Shown: piece by piece, positions 24,453 to 32,482 of the stretch
Layout of the letters: the number at the start of each line of letters is the position of its first letter
Position numbering within the stretch: the stretch's first letter is position 1
NCBI RefSeq assembly: GCF_965223285.1
Contig: NZ_OZ244997.1
Location: 806,001-870,000, forward strand
DNA: 64,000 bases
Direction of reading: 5' to 3'
Source of the DNA: Leptofilum sp965223285
Lineage (GTDB): Bacteria; Chloroflexota; Anaerolineae; Promineifilales; Promineifilaceae
The notes under the pieces: model-generated
Seen by the model: the letters and a program-made list of their open reading frames with translations, nothing else
Database searches by the model: none
Told to the model about the DNA's origin: nothing
Made by a program: the position numbers and the translations under genes

Positions 24453-26018
24453 TTAAGGAACGATGTCTGCTAGCACCAGCTCTGCCGCGACTTTACCAGA
24501 AAGGGTAACCATCGGCACGCCGCCACCGGGGTGGGTGGTGCCACCGGCAAAATAAAGCCCTTTGATTTGCTTGGCGCGGTTGTGCGGCCGTTTAAATGCC
24601 GCCCAGCGTGAATTTGGGGATGCGCCGTACAGGGCACCTCGCCAAGCTCCGCTGCCTTTGGCCAAATCAAGCGGCGTCAAAATTTGCTCACTGGCGATGT
24701 GGTCGCGAACGTCAAAACCAAAGCCGGCAATTTTTTGCAGAACGAGATCACGGTATGCTTGCTGGTTGGTTTGCCAATCGTAACGGCCGTCTAGGGGCGG
24801 CGCGTTAACCAATACAAACCAATTTTCGCCACCGACGGGGGCGTGTTCAGGGTCGGTTTTGCTGGTGATGGCGATGTAGATGGTGGGGTCGGCTGGTGGT
24901 TGCCCTTGCTGGAAGATCGCCTCAAATTCAGCCGGGTAGTCGGGCGAGAAGAGGATGTTGTGGTGGGCTAGCTTGGGGAACTGTTTGTTAATGCCCAGCA
25001 GCAGGATGAAGCCGGAGCAGGAGGGGGCGAATAATGAATTGTGAATAGTGAATTGTGAATTTTTAATTTTGTTTGCAGTGGTTGCTGGTTTCTTCAAAGA
25101 AACCAACTGTGTTAACCACCCGATCAAACCTCTGCGTCTTTGCGCCTTTGCGTTAAAATTTTTCAGCAAATTCTGCCGCGTGGTTGTGAAGTCTAGGTTG
25201 CTGACGACGGCCGTTCCTTTTGCTTCTTCGCCATTTTCCAGGATGAGGTGTTGGAAACGTCCGTTCTTTACCACAATTTCCTGTACGCCGCAGTTGGTAT
25301 GAATCGTCACGCCGAGTTCGCGGGCGAGTTTGGCCATTGCCTGGGCAATAGCGTAAATGCCGCCGCGTGGGTACCAAACCCCGCCAGAAAGTTCTACATG
25401 GGCGATGACGTTAAGCGTCGCCGGGGCCAGGTACGGACTGCCACCCACATAGGTGGCGAATCGGCCCAAAAGCTGGCGCAGCTCTGGCGAGTGCACATGG
25501 CTTTCGATGGCGGCTTGCATCGTGCGCAGGCCGTCAATCTTGAACCAGTTAGGGAAGGGCACACGCAAAAAGCTGCGCCAGGTTGGGGGCTGATCGTAGA
25601 TGAAGACGGGGCCAGTGATGCGATGAATTTGTTCCACGTAGCGTAAATATTGTTGATAACCAGCCACATCTTGCGGGGCAATTTGTTGGATTTGCTTGGC
25701 CATCTGCGTAGGGTCTTCCTTGGCGTCGAGGATGGTGCCGTTGGGGTAAAAGTAACGGGTCAGTGGATCGACTGGCTCCAGCGTGAGGTAATCTTCCAGG
25801 CGGCGACCAGCGACGGCAAATAACTCTTCAAACACGTGCCGCATGGTGATGACGGAAGGGCCAATGTCCCAGCGGAAGCCATCGGTGACAATTTGGCCCA
25901 TTTTGCCCCCAACTTGAGCGTTTTTTTCGTAGATGGTAACGCTCTGTCCGGCGGCTGCCAGTCGGATAGCTGTGCTGAGTCCGCCAATGCCTGCGCCAAT
26001 TATCAGTATCTCTTTCAT
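24453..26018 (-). CDS. CrtI-type carotenoid desaturase/oxidase, second copy
   Basis: About 521 residues from ATG 26016-26018. N-terminal FAD-binding motif: ILIIGAGIGGLSTAIRLAAA, then GGKMGQI. C-terminal signature: YFAGGTTHPGGGVPM. It belongs to the CrtI/CrtD/CrtO superfamily and ends the carotenoid operon, so a late desaturation (CrtD-like 3,4) or ketolation is likely. About 46 residues (roughly 284-329, DNA 25030-25168) are foreign. They are encoded by dispersed intergenic repeat words yet keep the frame open, and fall in a variable region between the substrate domain and the GINKQFP segment. Whether the enzyme tolerates this insert is unknown. Confidence 0.82.
   Translation of the reverse strand: MKEILIIGAGIGGLSTAIRLAAAGQSVTIYEKNAQVGGKMGQIVTDGFRWDIGPSVITMRHVFEELFAVAGRRLEDYLTLEPVDPLTRYFYPNGTILDAKEDPTQMAKQIQQIAPQDVAGYQQYLRYVEQIHRITGPVFIYDQPPTWRSFLRVPFPNWFKIDGLRTMQAAIESHVHSPELRQLLGRFATYVGGSPYLAPATLNVIAHVELSGGVWYPRGGIYAIAQAMAKLARELGVTIHTNCGVQEIVVKNGRFQHLILENGEEAKGTAVVSNLDFTTTRQNLLKNFNAKAQRRRGLIGWLTQLVSLKKPATTANKIKNSQFTIHNSLFAPSCSGFILLLGINKQFPKLAHHNILFSPDYPAEFEAIFQQGQPPADPTIYIAITSKTDPEHAPVGGENWFVLVNAPPLDGRYDWQTNQQAYRDLVLQKIAGFGFDVRDHIASEQILTPLDLAKGSGAWRGALYGASPNSRWAAFKRPHNRAKQIKGLYFAGGTTHPGGGVPMVTLSGKVAAELVLADIVP
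25030..25168. repeat. Dispersed repeat inserted in frame inside crtI2
   Basis: On the minus strand the segment contains AACGCAAAGGCGCAAAG (also intergenic at 56659-56683), a short inverted repeat GGTTTCTTTGAAGAAACC, and TTCACAATTCACTATTCA words like those at 7901-7938. It encodes NAKAQRRR and KNSQFTIHNSLF without a stop codon. Confidence 0.8.
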
Positions 26019-26062
26019 GTGTATCAACTTTGGCAATTAGAGATTGGAGATTGCGCCAATCT

Positions 26063-27175
26063 CTAATCGCCAGCCTCCAATCTTCTCCCCTTCCACTCGG
26101 CTGTGCCTTGCTGCTGCCACTGGATTGATTGGAGGGCGATGCGGGTCATGAGCAGGACGGAGACGGGCATGAGGAGGGCGTCGAGGGGACGTTGGTGGCT
26201 GAAAACGGCCGTTCCCACCCGCAAGCCCACACCAATCAGCCCTAAAATAAGTGGCCAAACGTCCAGCGTAGCCGCAAACCAAAGCCAAGGAATGAGGAAC
26301 AGAAGCCAATGAAATAGGGTGGAGAGCAGCAAAAAGGGAATGCTGTTGCCGTGCCCGGCCAGGATGTTTTTGGCAAAGCCAGCTTTCACCTCAGGCCAGT
26401 TTTGGTACATGCGGCAGGTAACCAGCCGGTTGCCGTCGGCCATACGCAGCCGGAGGCGATTTGCTTTGATGGTTTTTGCCAAAGCCACATCCTCGATGAC
26501 GTTGTTGCGAACGGCCGTGTGCCCCCCCACTTTTTCATACGCTTCCCGACGAAACAGCAGGCATTGTCCATTGGCGGCGGCAAAGACAGGCCAGTTGGTG
26601 AAATGTACGGGCAAAATGGGCAGATAGCACAAGATGGCAAAGCTCATCAGCGGTACCACCAGCCGCTCGGCCCAGCTTTCCGTTTGCTGCGTGGGCCAGA
26701 TGGTTAGCAGATCGGCCTGCCCGGTTTGAGCTAGAGTGAGAAGTGCCGTCAATGCGTCCGGCTGCCAGCGCACGTCGGCATCGGCAAAGAGCAGATATTC
26801 CCCGGTGGCGGCTTGGCTGAGCTGGTGGCAAGCCCAATTTTTACCCAGCCAGCCCGGCGGCAGCGGCGATCCGGGCAGCAAACGAAAGCGTTCATCGCCG
26901 TTGGCGGCTTGCGTAGCAACCGCGCCTGTGCCGTCGTCTGATTGGTCATCGAGCAGCAGCAGCTCAAAATTGGCGTAGCTTTGCGCCAACAACCCACGGA
27001 TGGTTTGGTCAATCACGGCCGCTTCGTTGCGGGCGGGAATCAAGATCGAGAGTTTGGATTGTGAGGCAGGCTGGGTGGCTTTGAGGCGGGGGAAGAATAG
27101 GAAGTTGGAAACGGCCGTCACCGCCAATATCCCCAACGCCAATGAAATGAATCCCCCAAGTATCGTCAAAAGCAT
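26063..27175 (-). CDS. Family 2 glycosyltransferase, CruG-like
   Basis: 370 residues, with one N-terminal membrane segment (GFISLALGILAVTAVSNFLF) and about three near the C-terminus. The GT-A domain has LSILIPARNEAAVIDQTI, LLLDDQSDDGTG, and the metal-binding DxD in LLFADADVRW. Such proteins include hopanoid- and carotenoid-associated transferases (HpnB, CruG, CrtQ). Placed between plsY/cruF and a carotenoid desaturase, it most likely glycosylates a hydroxylated carotenoid. It is 44 bases upstream of crtI2. Confidence 0.8.
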   Translation of the reverse strand: MLLTILGGFISLALGILAVTAVSNFLFFPRLKATQPASQSKLSILIPARNEAAVIDQTIRGLLAQSYANFELLLLDDQSDDGTGAVATQAANGDERFRLLPGSPLPPGWLGKNWACHQLSQAATGEYLLFADADVRWQPDALTALLTLAQTGQADLLTIWPTQQTESWAERLVVPLMSFAILCYLPILPVHFTNWPVFAAANGQCLLFRREAYEKVGGHTAVRNNVIEDVALAKTIKANRLRLRMADGNRLVTCRMYQNWPEVKAGFAKNILAGHGNSIPFLLLSTLFHWLLFLIPWLWFAATLDVWPLILGLIGVGLRVGTAVFSHQRPLDALLMPVSVLLMTRIALQSIQWQQQGTAEWKGRRLEAGD

Positions 27176-27189
27176 ATCCTTTTATCAGC

Positions 27190-27238
27190 AGATTACGCAG
27201 ATTGACCAGATGTTTAATTCGTTGAATCTGCGTAATCT
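27190..27238. repeat. Perfect 14-bp hairpin, GATTACGCAG family
   Basis: AGATTACGCAGATT (27190-27203) pairs perfectly with AATCTGCGTAATCT (27225-27238) in the gap between plsY and the glycosyltransferase gene. Related words are at 2849-2918 and, weaker, at 24380-24440. Confidence 0.85.
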
Positions 27239-27245
27239 TTGATTT

Positions 27246-27857
27246 TCATCCTTGAACTTCTTTTGTTTTTTTGCGGCGTAGAGACGGCCGTTTTGCCAAA
27301 TCTGCTCGGTGGTTCCAAGCTAAAAGTGCCGCCTGTAATGCCCATACGCCAATCAGCACTGGATCATCGAACCAAAAGATTAAGGCAACCAACATGCCCG
27401 CCAGAGCAAACATCACCGCCCAGCCGGATGGTGTAAGCAGCAGCGTCAACACAACCAACAGTGAGAGCGAAATCAGCGGCATTGTCCAAATGGTAATGCC
27501 AATCCAAACGCCAAAAGCAGCGGCAATTGCCTTGCCACCGCGCCAGTTTAAGAATGGGGAAAAGGTGTGCCCTAGCGGTGGTGCCAGCGAAATTGGCACA
27601 ATGGCCCAACCCTGCACGCCAAAAATGTGTACCGCCAGCCCTAGCAGCAAGGCACCTTTGCTGATGTCTAGCACCAAAGCCAGGGAAAATGGCAAAAAAC
27701 CACCCGCTCGCAGCACGTTTGTTGCCCCCGGATTTTTGTCGCCAAATTGACGAATATCTTTGCCCAGCAGCAGCTTGCCAACCCACACGGAAAATGGTAG
27801 TGAACCAAGCAAAAAGCCAAACATTGTCCAGAGTAGCGTGGGGAGGAGTTGGGTCAT
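27246..27857 (-). CDS. plsY: Acyl-phosphate glycerol-3-phosphate acyltransferase PlsY
   Basis: 203 residues from the ATG at 27855-27857 (a TTG 15 bases upstream is possible). An integral membrane protein with about six helices and all three PlsY motifs: GSLPFSVWVGKL, the substrate loop DKNPGATNVLRAGG, GHTFSPFLNWRGGKAIA, and NHRADL near the end. PlsY transfers an acyl group from acyl phosphate to glycerol-3-phosphate, the first step of phospholipid synthesis. Its place between cruF and the glycosyltransferase is unusual. It may be a housekeeping gene caught in the operon or may acylate a carotenoid glycoside; the motifs argue for ordinary PlsY chemistry. Confidence 0.93.
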   Translation of the reverse strand: MTQLLPTLLWTMFGFLLGSLPFSVWVGKLLLGKDIRQFGDKNPGATNVLRAGGFLPFSLALVLDISKGALLLGLAVHIFGVQGWAIVPISLAPPLGHTFSPFLNWRGGKAIAAAFGVWIGITIWTMPLISLSLLVVLTLLLTPSGWAVMFALAGMLVALIFWFDDPVLIGVWALQAALLAWNHRADLAKRPSLRRKKTKEVQG

Positions 27858-27911
27858 TAGAAAAGTTTGCAAGTGTACAAGTCTGCGAGTGAACTGATCA
27901 CCGATAACCGT

Positions 27912-28724
27912 TTACCGATTACCAAGTAGTGAGCACCAGCTTAGCCACACAAAAACCCCCATCACCACCCCACCGACGAGAGCCGGGCCAGCTAATCTCC
28001 AAAAGAAGAGCAGGCCAAATGTTTCCAGGAACCAGGTGATGGTGTAAATGATGAGCAGGGGCTTGATGGGTAAATCTTTGGGGCGGATGAGGGCGGTGAG
28101 CAAAACGGCCGTTCCCAACCAGCCTAAATAATTACTCCAGGGAATACCAAAATAGCCGCCGGGACTGTCCCAAACCCATAGCCCCCAGGCGACCATTTGC
28201 GGGTCGAGGAAGAGGTCCCAGGCGGTGAGTGCCAATCCGGCGAGCAGTGGATATAGCCAGCGATTGGTGGCCCAACGCGAGGACAGCTGCGCTTGAATTC
28301 GGTGGGCAATGGCCCAGGCGCACGGCAACATCATGAACCAGGCAAAAGGAATGAGGATGGGCACGTGGGCAATTTGGGGCTGCATCAGGTCGGTGTATTC
28401 ATAGCTGCCGAAGGGGAAGCCAGTGGTAGAGCCAAGCCATTCGACAAATAAGGTGAGTGTGGCAATGAGTACGACCGTTCCCGCCGTTTTTTGCCAGCCC
28501 CACCGATCGCGCAGGATGAGGAATACGGCCGTTGCTTGTAGCAAAACCCCCAACGTCAACCCCAGCGGAATCGTGCCCGGCCCCCAAATCCATTTCATGA
28601 TGGGCAGCCCAATCATTGCCAGCACCCAAAGGATGATAAGCGTTGTGCTTAGGGAGGGTGAATCGGTAATCCGTGAGCGGTAATCTGTAATCGTTGAGAA
28701 GGGTGTGGCACGTTCGCTTTTCAC
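27912..28724 (-). CDS. cruF: CruF-type carotenoid 1',2'-hydratase
   Basis: About 270 residues with seven or so membrane helices, matching the CruF/DUF422 family: FVEWLGSTTGFPFGSYEYTD, LILAW-type AWFMMLPCAW, ALTAWDLFLDPQMVAWGLW and SPGGYFGIPWSNYLGW are the conserved blocks. CruF hydrates the psi end of gamma-carotene-type molecules at C-1'. The frame is open to an ATG at 28766 overlapping the cyclase stop, but that extension has no Shine-Dalgarno; I prefer the GTG at 28722-28724. The first 40 residues (ITDYRSRITDSPS) are encoded by the TAATCGGTAA-type intergenic repeat. Confidence 0.85.
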   Translation of the reverse strand: MKSERATPFSTITDYRSRITDSPSLSTTLIILWVLAMIGLPIMKWIWGPGTIPLGLTLGVLLQATAVFLILRDRWGWQKTAGTVVLIATLTLFVEWLGSTTGFPFGSYEYTDLMQPQIAHVPILIPFAWFMMLPCAWAIAHRIQAQLSSRWATNRWLYPLLAGLALTAWDLFLDPQMVAWGLWVWDSPGGYFGIPWSNYLGWLGTAVLLTALIRPKDLPIKPLLIIYTITWFLETFGLLFFWRLAGPALVGGVVMGVFVWLSWCSLLGNR

Positions 28725-28726
28725 TT

Positions 28727-29548
28727 TTACTTTTCTCTTGCTACCTGCAACTTGCGGGCACGCCATTGGGCAATCATTGCTTTGATTTGGTCAAGTCGTT
28801 TCTGGCTTTCTGTTGCCAGGAAGAGCGTCATGCCGAAGACAATTAGAACGTTGGTGATGAGGAAAAAGAGAAACTCTTCAAACGGCAAAATGCCGCCCAA
28901 ATACCAGTTGATGGTTTGTGCCGGATCAATCGTCCAGATGCCGTCGTAAATGGCGAGCGCGTCAACGGCGGCTAAAAAGAGGGTTACTGGCAGCAGCCCC
29001 AGCAGCACCACGCGGCGGTGTCGCCACAAAATGTCTCCGCCATAGCCAATTTGCAGCATAATCGGCAGCAAGGCCCAGGCCAGAATGAGGGCTAAATACG
29101 TGCCGGGTGCCCAGCCTGCCATTAGGATGTATACCATGCTTAGCCAGAGAATACCTAATATGATGAGGCTTGTGCGGCGGAAACGGCCGTTTTCCCACCC
29201 AGTTTCTACGTGATTTGGCTGCCGCCGCAGCCAAAAGAGCAGCCATAGCCCCGTGAGGATTGGCTGTAGAATAAAGAAGGTGTACTCCTCAATGGGTACA
29301 TAGCCTAAAACGATGCCCGTGACCTTTGCCCTGTCGTACCACCAGACTGAGGTTGCCACCAGATAGTTATCCCAGGGCGTTGTATATGCCAGTGCCATGA
29401 GCAAATGCAGCAGCAAGATTGCCCACGGCGAGTAGCTGGCAAACCGCTGGGGCAGTTGGCGACCCTGACGGGCATCTCGCCAGGTTAGCCCCAGCATGAT
29501 GATAATTGGAATGACGAGAAATAAGCCAAGAAAGCCGAAGTAAGTCAT
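28727..29548 (-). CDS. Lycopene cyclase, fused CrtYc-CrtYd type
   Basis: 273 residues, six to seven membrane helices in two homologous halves. Each half carries the family signature: PWDNYLV with VPIEEYTFFILQPILTG in the first, IYDGIWTI with ILPFEEFLFFLITNVLIVFG in the second. The Pro-x-Glu-Glu-x-x-Phe-Phe motif is diagnostic of the heterodimeric or fused CrtYc/Yd cyclases of actinobacteria, archaea and some Chloroflexi. It closes lycopene psi ends to beta rings. One ring closure would leave gamma-carotene for CruF. It is 19 bases downstream of crtI. Confidence 0.9.
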   Translation of the reverse strand: MTYFGFLGLFLVIPIIIMLGLTWRDARQGRQLPQRFASYSPWAILLLHLLMALAYTTPWDNYLVATSVWWYDRAKVTGIVLGYVPIEEYTFFILQPILTGLWLLFWLRRQPNHVETGWENGRFRRTSLIILGILWLSMVYILMAGWAPGTYLALILAWALLPIMLQIGYGGDILWRHRRVVLLGLLPVTLFLAAVDALAIYDGIWTIDPAQTINWYLGGILPFEEFLFFLITNVLIVFGMTLFLATESQKRLDQIKAMIAQWRARKLQVAREK

Positions 29549-29567
29549 TTCAGTCAGCCGTAATCGG

Positions 29568-31070
29568 TTACCGGTGAGGGATTACCGAGGAATCCATGAT
29601 CAAATTCTCTACGATTTTGCTAGAAGAGAGCACGCCAGGTAACCCTGCGCCTGGGTGTGTTCCCGCGCCCACGAAGTAAAGATTGTCAATATCTTCAGAG
29701 CGATTGTGTGGGCGGAACCAGGCAGATTGGGTCAAAATCGGTTCTACAGAGAAAGCAGAACCCATGTGGCTGTTCAGCGTCCCTTTGAAATGCAAAGGGT
29801 CGATGTAATGCTCTGTGACAAGGTTTTCTTGCAAATCGGGAATATAGTTTTCTTCCAAAAATTGCATGATGGCGTCCCGGTACGGTTTGGCGGCGACGTT
29901 CCAGTCGATGCCAGAGCCGAGATGCGGCACGGGCGAAAGGACGTAGAAACCTTCATGTCCCTCCGGAGCAATGCTAGGGTCGGTGAGGGTGGGCATGTGC
30001 AGGTAGAGCGAAAAATCTTCAGCCAATGCTTTATTTTTGAAGATGTCTTGCAGCAGCCCTTTGTACCGTTCGCTGAGGATGATGTTGTGGTGGGCCAAAC
30101 GGCCGTCGTTGTATCGCTTCTTGGTGCCAAAGTAGATGACAAACAGGGACATGCTGTACCGCGTCAGATTATTGTAGCGGAAGTCCGAGTTGCGGAAGCT
30201 GCGGTTTTTGCGATCAATCAAGTTTGTGTAGGTAAACGCCACATCAGCATTAGAGATGACGTGGTCGGCGTAATGCACTGTGCCGTCTTTAAGGCGAATA
30301 CCTTTGGCGCGACGGTTGTCTACTAGAATCTCGTCTACTTCGGCGTTGAGGTGGAAACGGCCGCCTAGCTCTTCGATGAGTCTGCCCAATGCACGTACCA
30401 ATGCGCCGGTGCCGCCCATGACGTAATGCACGCCCCATTCTCGCTCTAGGTAATGGATCATGGCGTAAATGGAGGTGGTGTCGAATGGATTGCCGCCCAC
30501 TAGCAGCGGGTGGAAAGAGAAGCAGCGGCGCAGGAAATCATTTTCAATGAATTGAGAAGCGTATTTGTAGACCGTTTTGTGGGATTGCAGGCGTAGCAAA
30601 TCTGGCACCACGCGAATCATATCGCCCACTGAAAGGAAAGGCTTATCAGCTAATTCTACAAACCCTTTTTCAAAGATGGCTTTGGTAGTGGCGATAAACC
30701 GCTTGTATCCTTCCCGGTCAGCGTGACTCCACTGCCCAATTTGATCCAGAATAAACGCTTCGTCGTTGTTGTAGTCGAGGAAACGGCCGTTATGGTCAAA
30801 AATGCGGTAGAACGGATCACAGGCTACAAATTCCACGTAATCTTCCCGCTTGCGCCCCGCCAGTTCAAAAATGTCGTCAAACATAAACGGTGCGGTGATG
30901 ACGGTGGGACCGGCATCAAACTTGAAGCCATCCTGCTCAAAAACGTAGGCGCGGCCACCGGGTTGGTCTAATTTCTCAAAAATCTCGACTTGATAGCCTT
31001 GTGCGGCCAGTCGTGCGGCCGCACCCAAACCACCAAAACCGCTGCCAATAATAATTACTTTTTCTTTCAT
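29568..31070 (-). CDS. crtI: Phytoene desaturase
   Basis: 500 residues, complete CrtI. FAD-binding N-terminus VIIIGSGFGGLGAAARLAAQ then EKLDQPGGRAYVF; C-terminal YFVGAGTHPGAGLPGVL is the bacterial CrtI signature. It converts phytoene to lycopene or neurosporene by successive desaturation at the membrane. It starts 18 bases after crtB. The last residues (SSVIPHR and stop) are encoded by a GTAATCGGT-type intergenic repeat overlapping the 3' end. Confidence 0.94.
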   Translation of the reverse strand: MKEKVIIIGSGFGGLGAAARLAAQGYQVEIFEKLDQPGGRAYVFEQDGFKFDAGPTVITAPFMFDDIFELAGRKREDYVEFVACDPFYRIFDHNGRFLDYNNDEAFILDQIGQWSHADREGYKRFIATTKAIFEKGFVELADKPFLSVGDMIRVVPDLLRLQSHKTVYKYASQFIENDFLRRCFSFHPLLVGGNPFDTTSIYAMIHYLEREWGVHYVMGGTGALVRALGRLIEELGGRFHLNAEVDEILVDNRRAKGIRLKDGTVHYADHVISNADVAFTYTNLIDRKNRSFRNSDFRYNNLTRYSMSLFVIYFGTKKRYNDGRLAHHNIILSERYKGLLQDIFKNKALAEDFSLYLHMPTLTDPSIAPEGHEGFYVLSPVPHLGSGIDWNVAAKPYRDAIMQFLEENYIPDLQENLVTEHYIDPLHFKGTLNSHMGSAFSVEPILTQSAWFRPHNRSEDIDNLYFVGAGTHPGAGLPGVLSSSKIVENLIMDSSVIPHR

Positions 31071-31088
31071 GAATTCACTCTTTTGGGG

Positions 31089-32147
31089 TTAACCCTGTGG
31101 GATGGCAACAAAACCATCGGTTTCCACAGGTGAATGATTGGTACAGGCAACCAGAGCGGGTTGCGTGTGCACGGGTTCGTTTACCAGACGGGCATATTGA
31201 TTGGTTTTGGTGCGCCACCAAATGCCGGGCAGGTGATTCAGCTTTTCTTGCTTACTGGTATGCGCCCGGCGGCTAAATACGTCGTAATCATGTTCTTCGA
31301 TGTCGTCCAGGATGGCGCGGTATAGTTCGGCAGCAGCGGCAATGGCGAAACGGCCGCTTTTACCCAACATGGCCACACCGGGTAACGCTTCGGCATACAG
31401 CTGCCGCGCTCGCCGAATTTGGAAGCGCATAAAGGCGCGCCAGCGATGGTCAACAGTGCCAGCCGCAATGTCTGACTCGTCCAGGTTAAACATGCACAGT
31501 TCTTCGAGGGGGAGATAGAGACGGCCGTTTTCCCAATCTTCGTGCACATCCCGCAAAATGTTGGTGAGCTGCAAGGCCACGCCCAGTTTAATGGCATAAG
31601 GAATTGCTTTATTGCCCTCATAGCCCACAATGTGCATGGCCATCAGCCCTACGGTAGAAGCCACGCCGTAGCAATATTGGGACAGTTCGCTAAACGTTTT
31701 GTAGCGCGTGTGCATCAAATCGGAAGAGACACCATCTAAAAGCTGTTCAGCATAGCGGCGGGGAATGTTGAAGCTGGCGCGAGTGTCGGCCCAGGCAAGG
31801 GCAACCATATTATAAATGGGCGGGTGGTTTGCCAAACTTTCTTGCCGCCATTGCAAAATGCGCTGATGCTGATTACTTGTCTCTTTGTCTACCAAATCAT
31901 CACTCACGCGGCAGAAAGCGTACAAAGCGCGAGCAGCACGACGCTGTGCTTTGGGCAAGAGGCCAGAAGCCATATAGAAGGTTCGGCTATGTTGTTTGGT
32001 TATCGCAGCGCAATGGGCATATGCCTGGGATAAATGTTCACGACCGTCGTGAACGGGTTCATTGATCGTGTCGTGGTCGAGTGCGTGATGTGCCAGGCGC
32101 AGTAGGCGAGTTTCCCAAACTGCTGGTTCCAGAGTTTCTAACGCCAT
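31089..32147 (-). CDS. crtB: Phytoene synthase
   Basis: 352 residues from the ATG at 32145-32147, which has GGAGGTGGAAAGG directly upstream. Both Asp-rich prenyl-diphosphate motifs are present: DDLVDKE (about residue 83) and DVHEDWENGR (about 207), along with the RAYFLLP-like substrate-pocket region. It condenses two geranylgeranyl diphosphates to phytoene. First gene of the carotenoid operon; its promoter should lie in 32148-32400. Confidence 0.93.
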   Translation of the reverse strand: MALETLEPAVWETRLLRLAHHALDHDTINEPVHDGREHLSQAYAHCAAITKQHSRTFYMASGLLPKAQRRAARALYAFCRVSDDLVDKETSNQHQRILQWRQESLANHPPIYNMVALAWADTRASFNIPRRYAEQLLDGVSSDLMHTRYKTFSELSQYCYGVASTVGLMAMHIVGYEGNKAIPYAIKLGVALQLTNILRDVHEDWENGRLYLPLEELCMFNLDESDIAAGTVDHRWRAFMRFQIRRARQLYAEALPGVAMLGKSGRFAIAAAAELYRAILDDIEEHDYDVFSRRAHTSKQEKLNHLPGIWWRTKTNQYARLVNEPVHTQPALVACTNHSPVETDGFVAIPQG

Positions 32148-32397
32148 CCTTTCCACCTCCAATTTCTCCTGAGATAAATAATACAAAGCCAGTTCAAAAA
32201 GTATCTTTTCGGGGCTAGTAACTTGCTGAACCTAATGAAGATGGTAGCGGACAAAAGCGTATTTGTCAAGGTATTGTTTATGTTTTGTGCTGATTTTGAC
32301 GAGGTTAGGTCCAAGGTGGCGGGAATATGTGTATGAAACGCCTGTTTGAACAGGTTTTGTAGATGGTCGCAGTTTTGTTCAGAATTGGGATTAAGTC

Positions 32398-32437
32398 GCC
32401 AGCCGTTTTCAACTTAGCGGTTTGGAGAACGGCTGGC
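32398..32437 (-). terminator. Inverted repeat downstream of tex
   Basis: GCCAGCCGTT (32398-32407) pairs perfectly with AACGGCTGGC (32428-32437) around a 20-base loop, about 45 bases past the tex stop and 250 bases before crtB. No T-tract. It probably separates tex transcription from the carotenoid operon. 32148-32397 contains no gene and is the likely crtB promoter region. Confidence 0.6.
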
Positions 32438-32482
32438 TCGTGGTAAGCGTCTTTTATCAATGAAGTTATTGTCGAACGCTTA

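Noticed and set aside
26063..27175. Hopanoid glycosyltransferase role
   Set aside because: The sequence would allow it, but no hopanoid genes are nearby and all neighbours are carotenoid genes.
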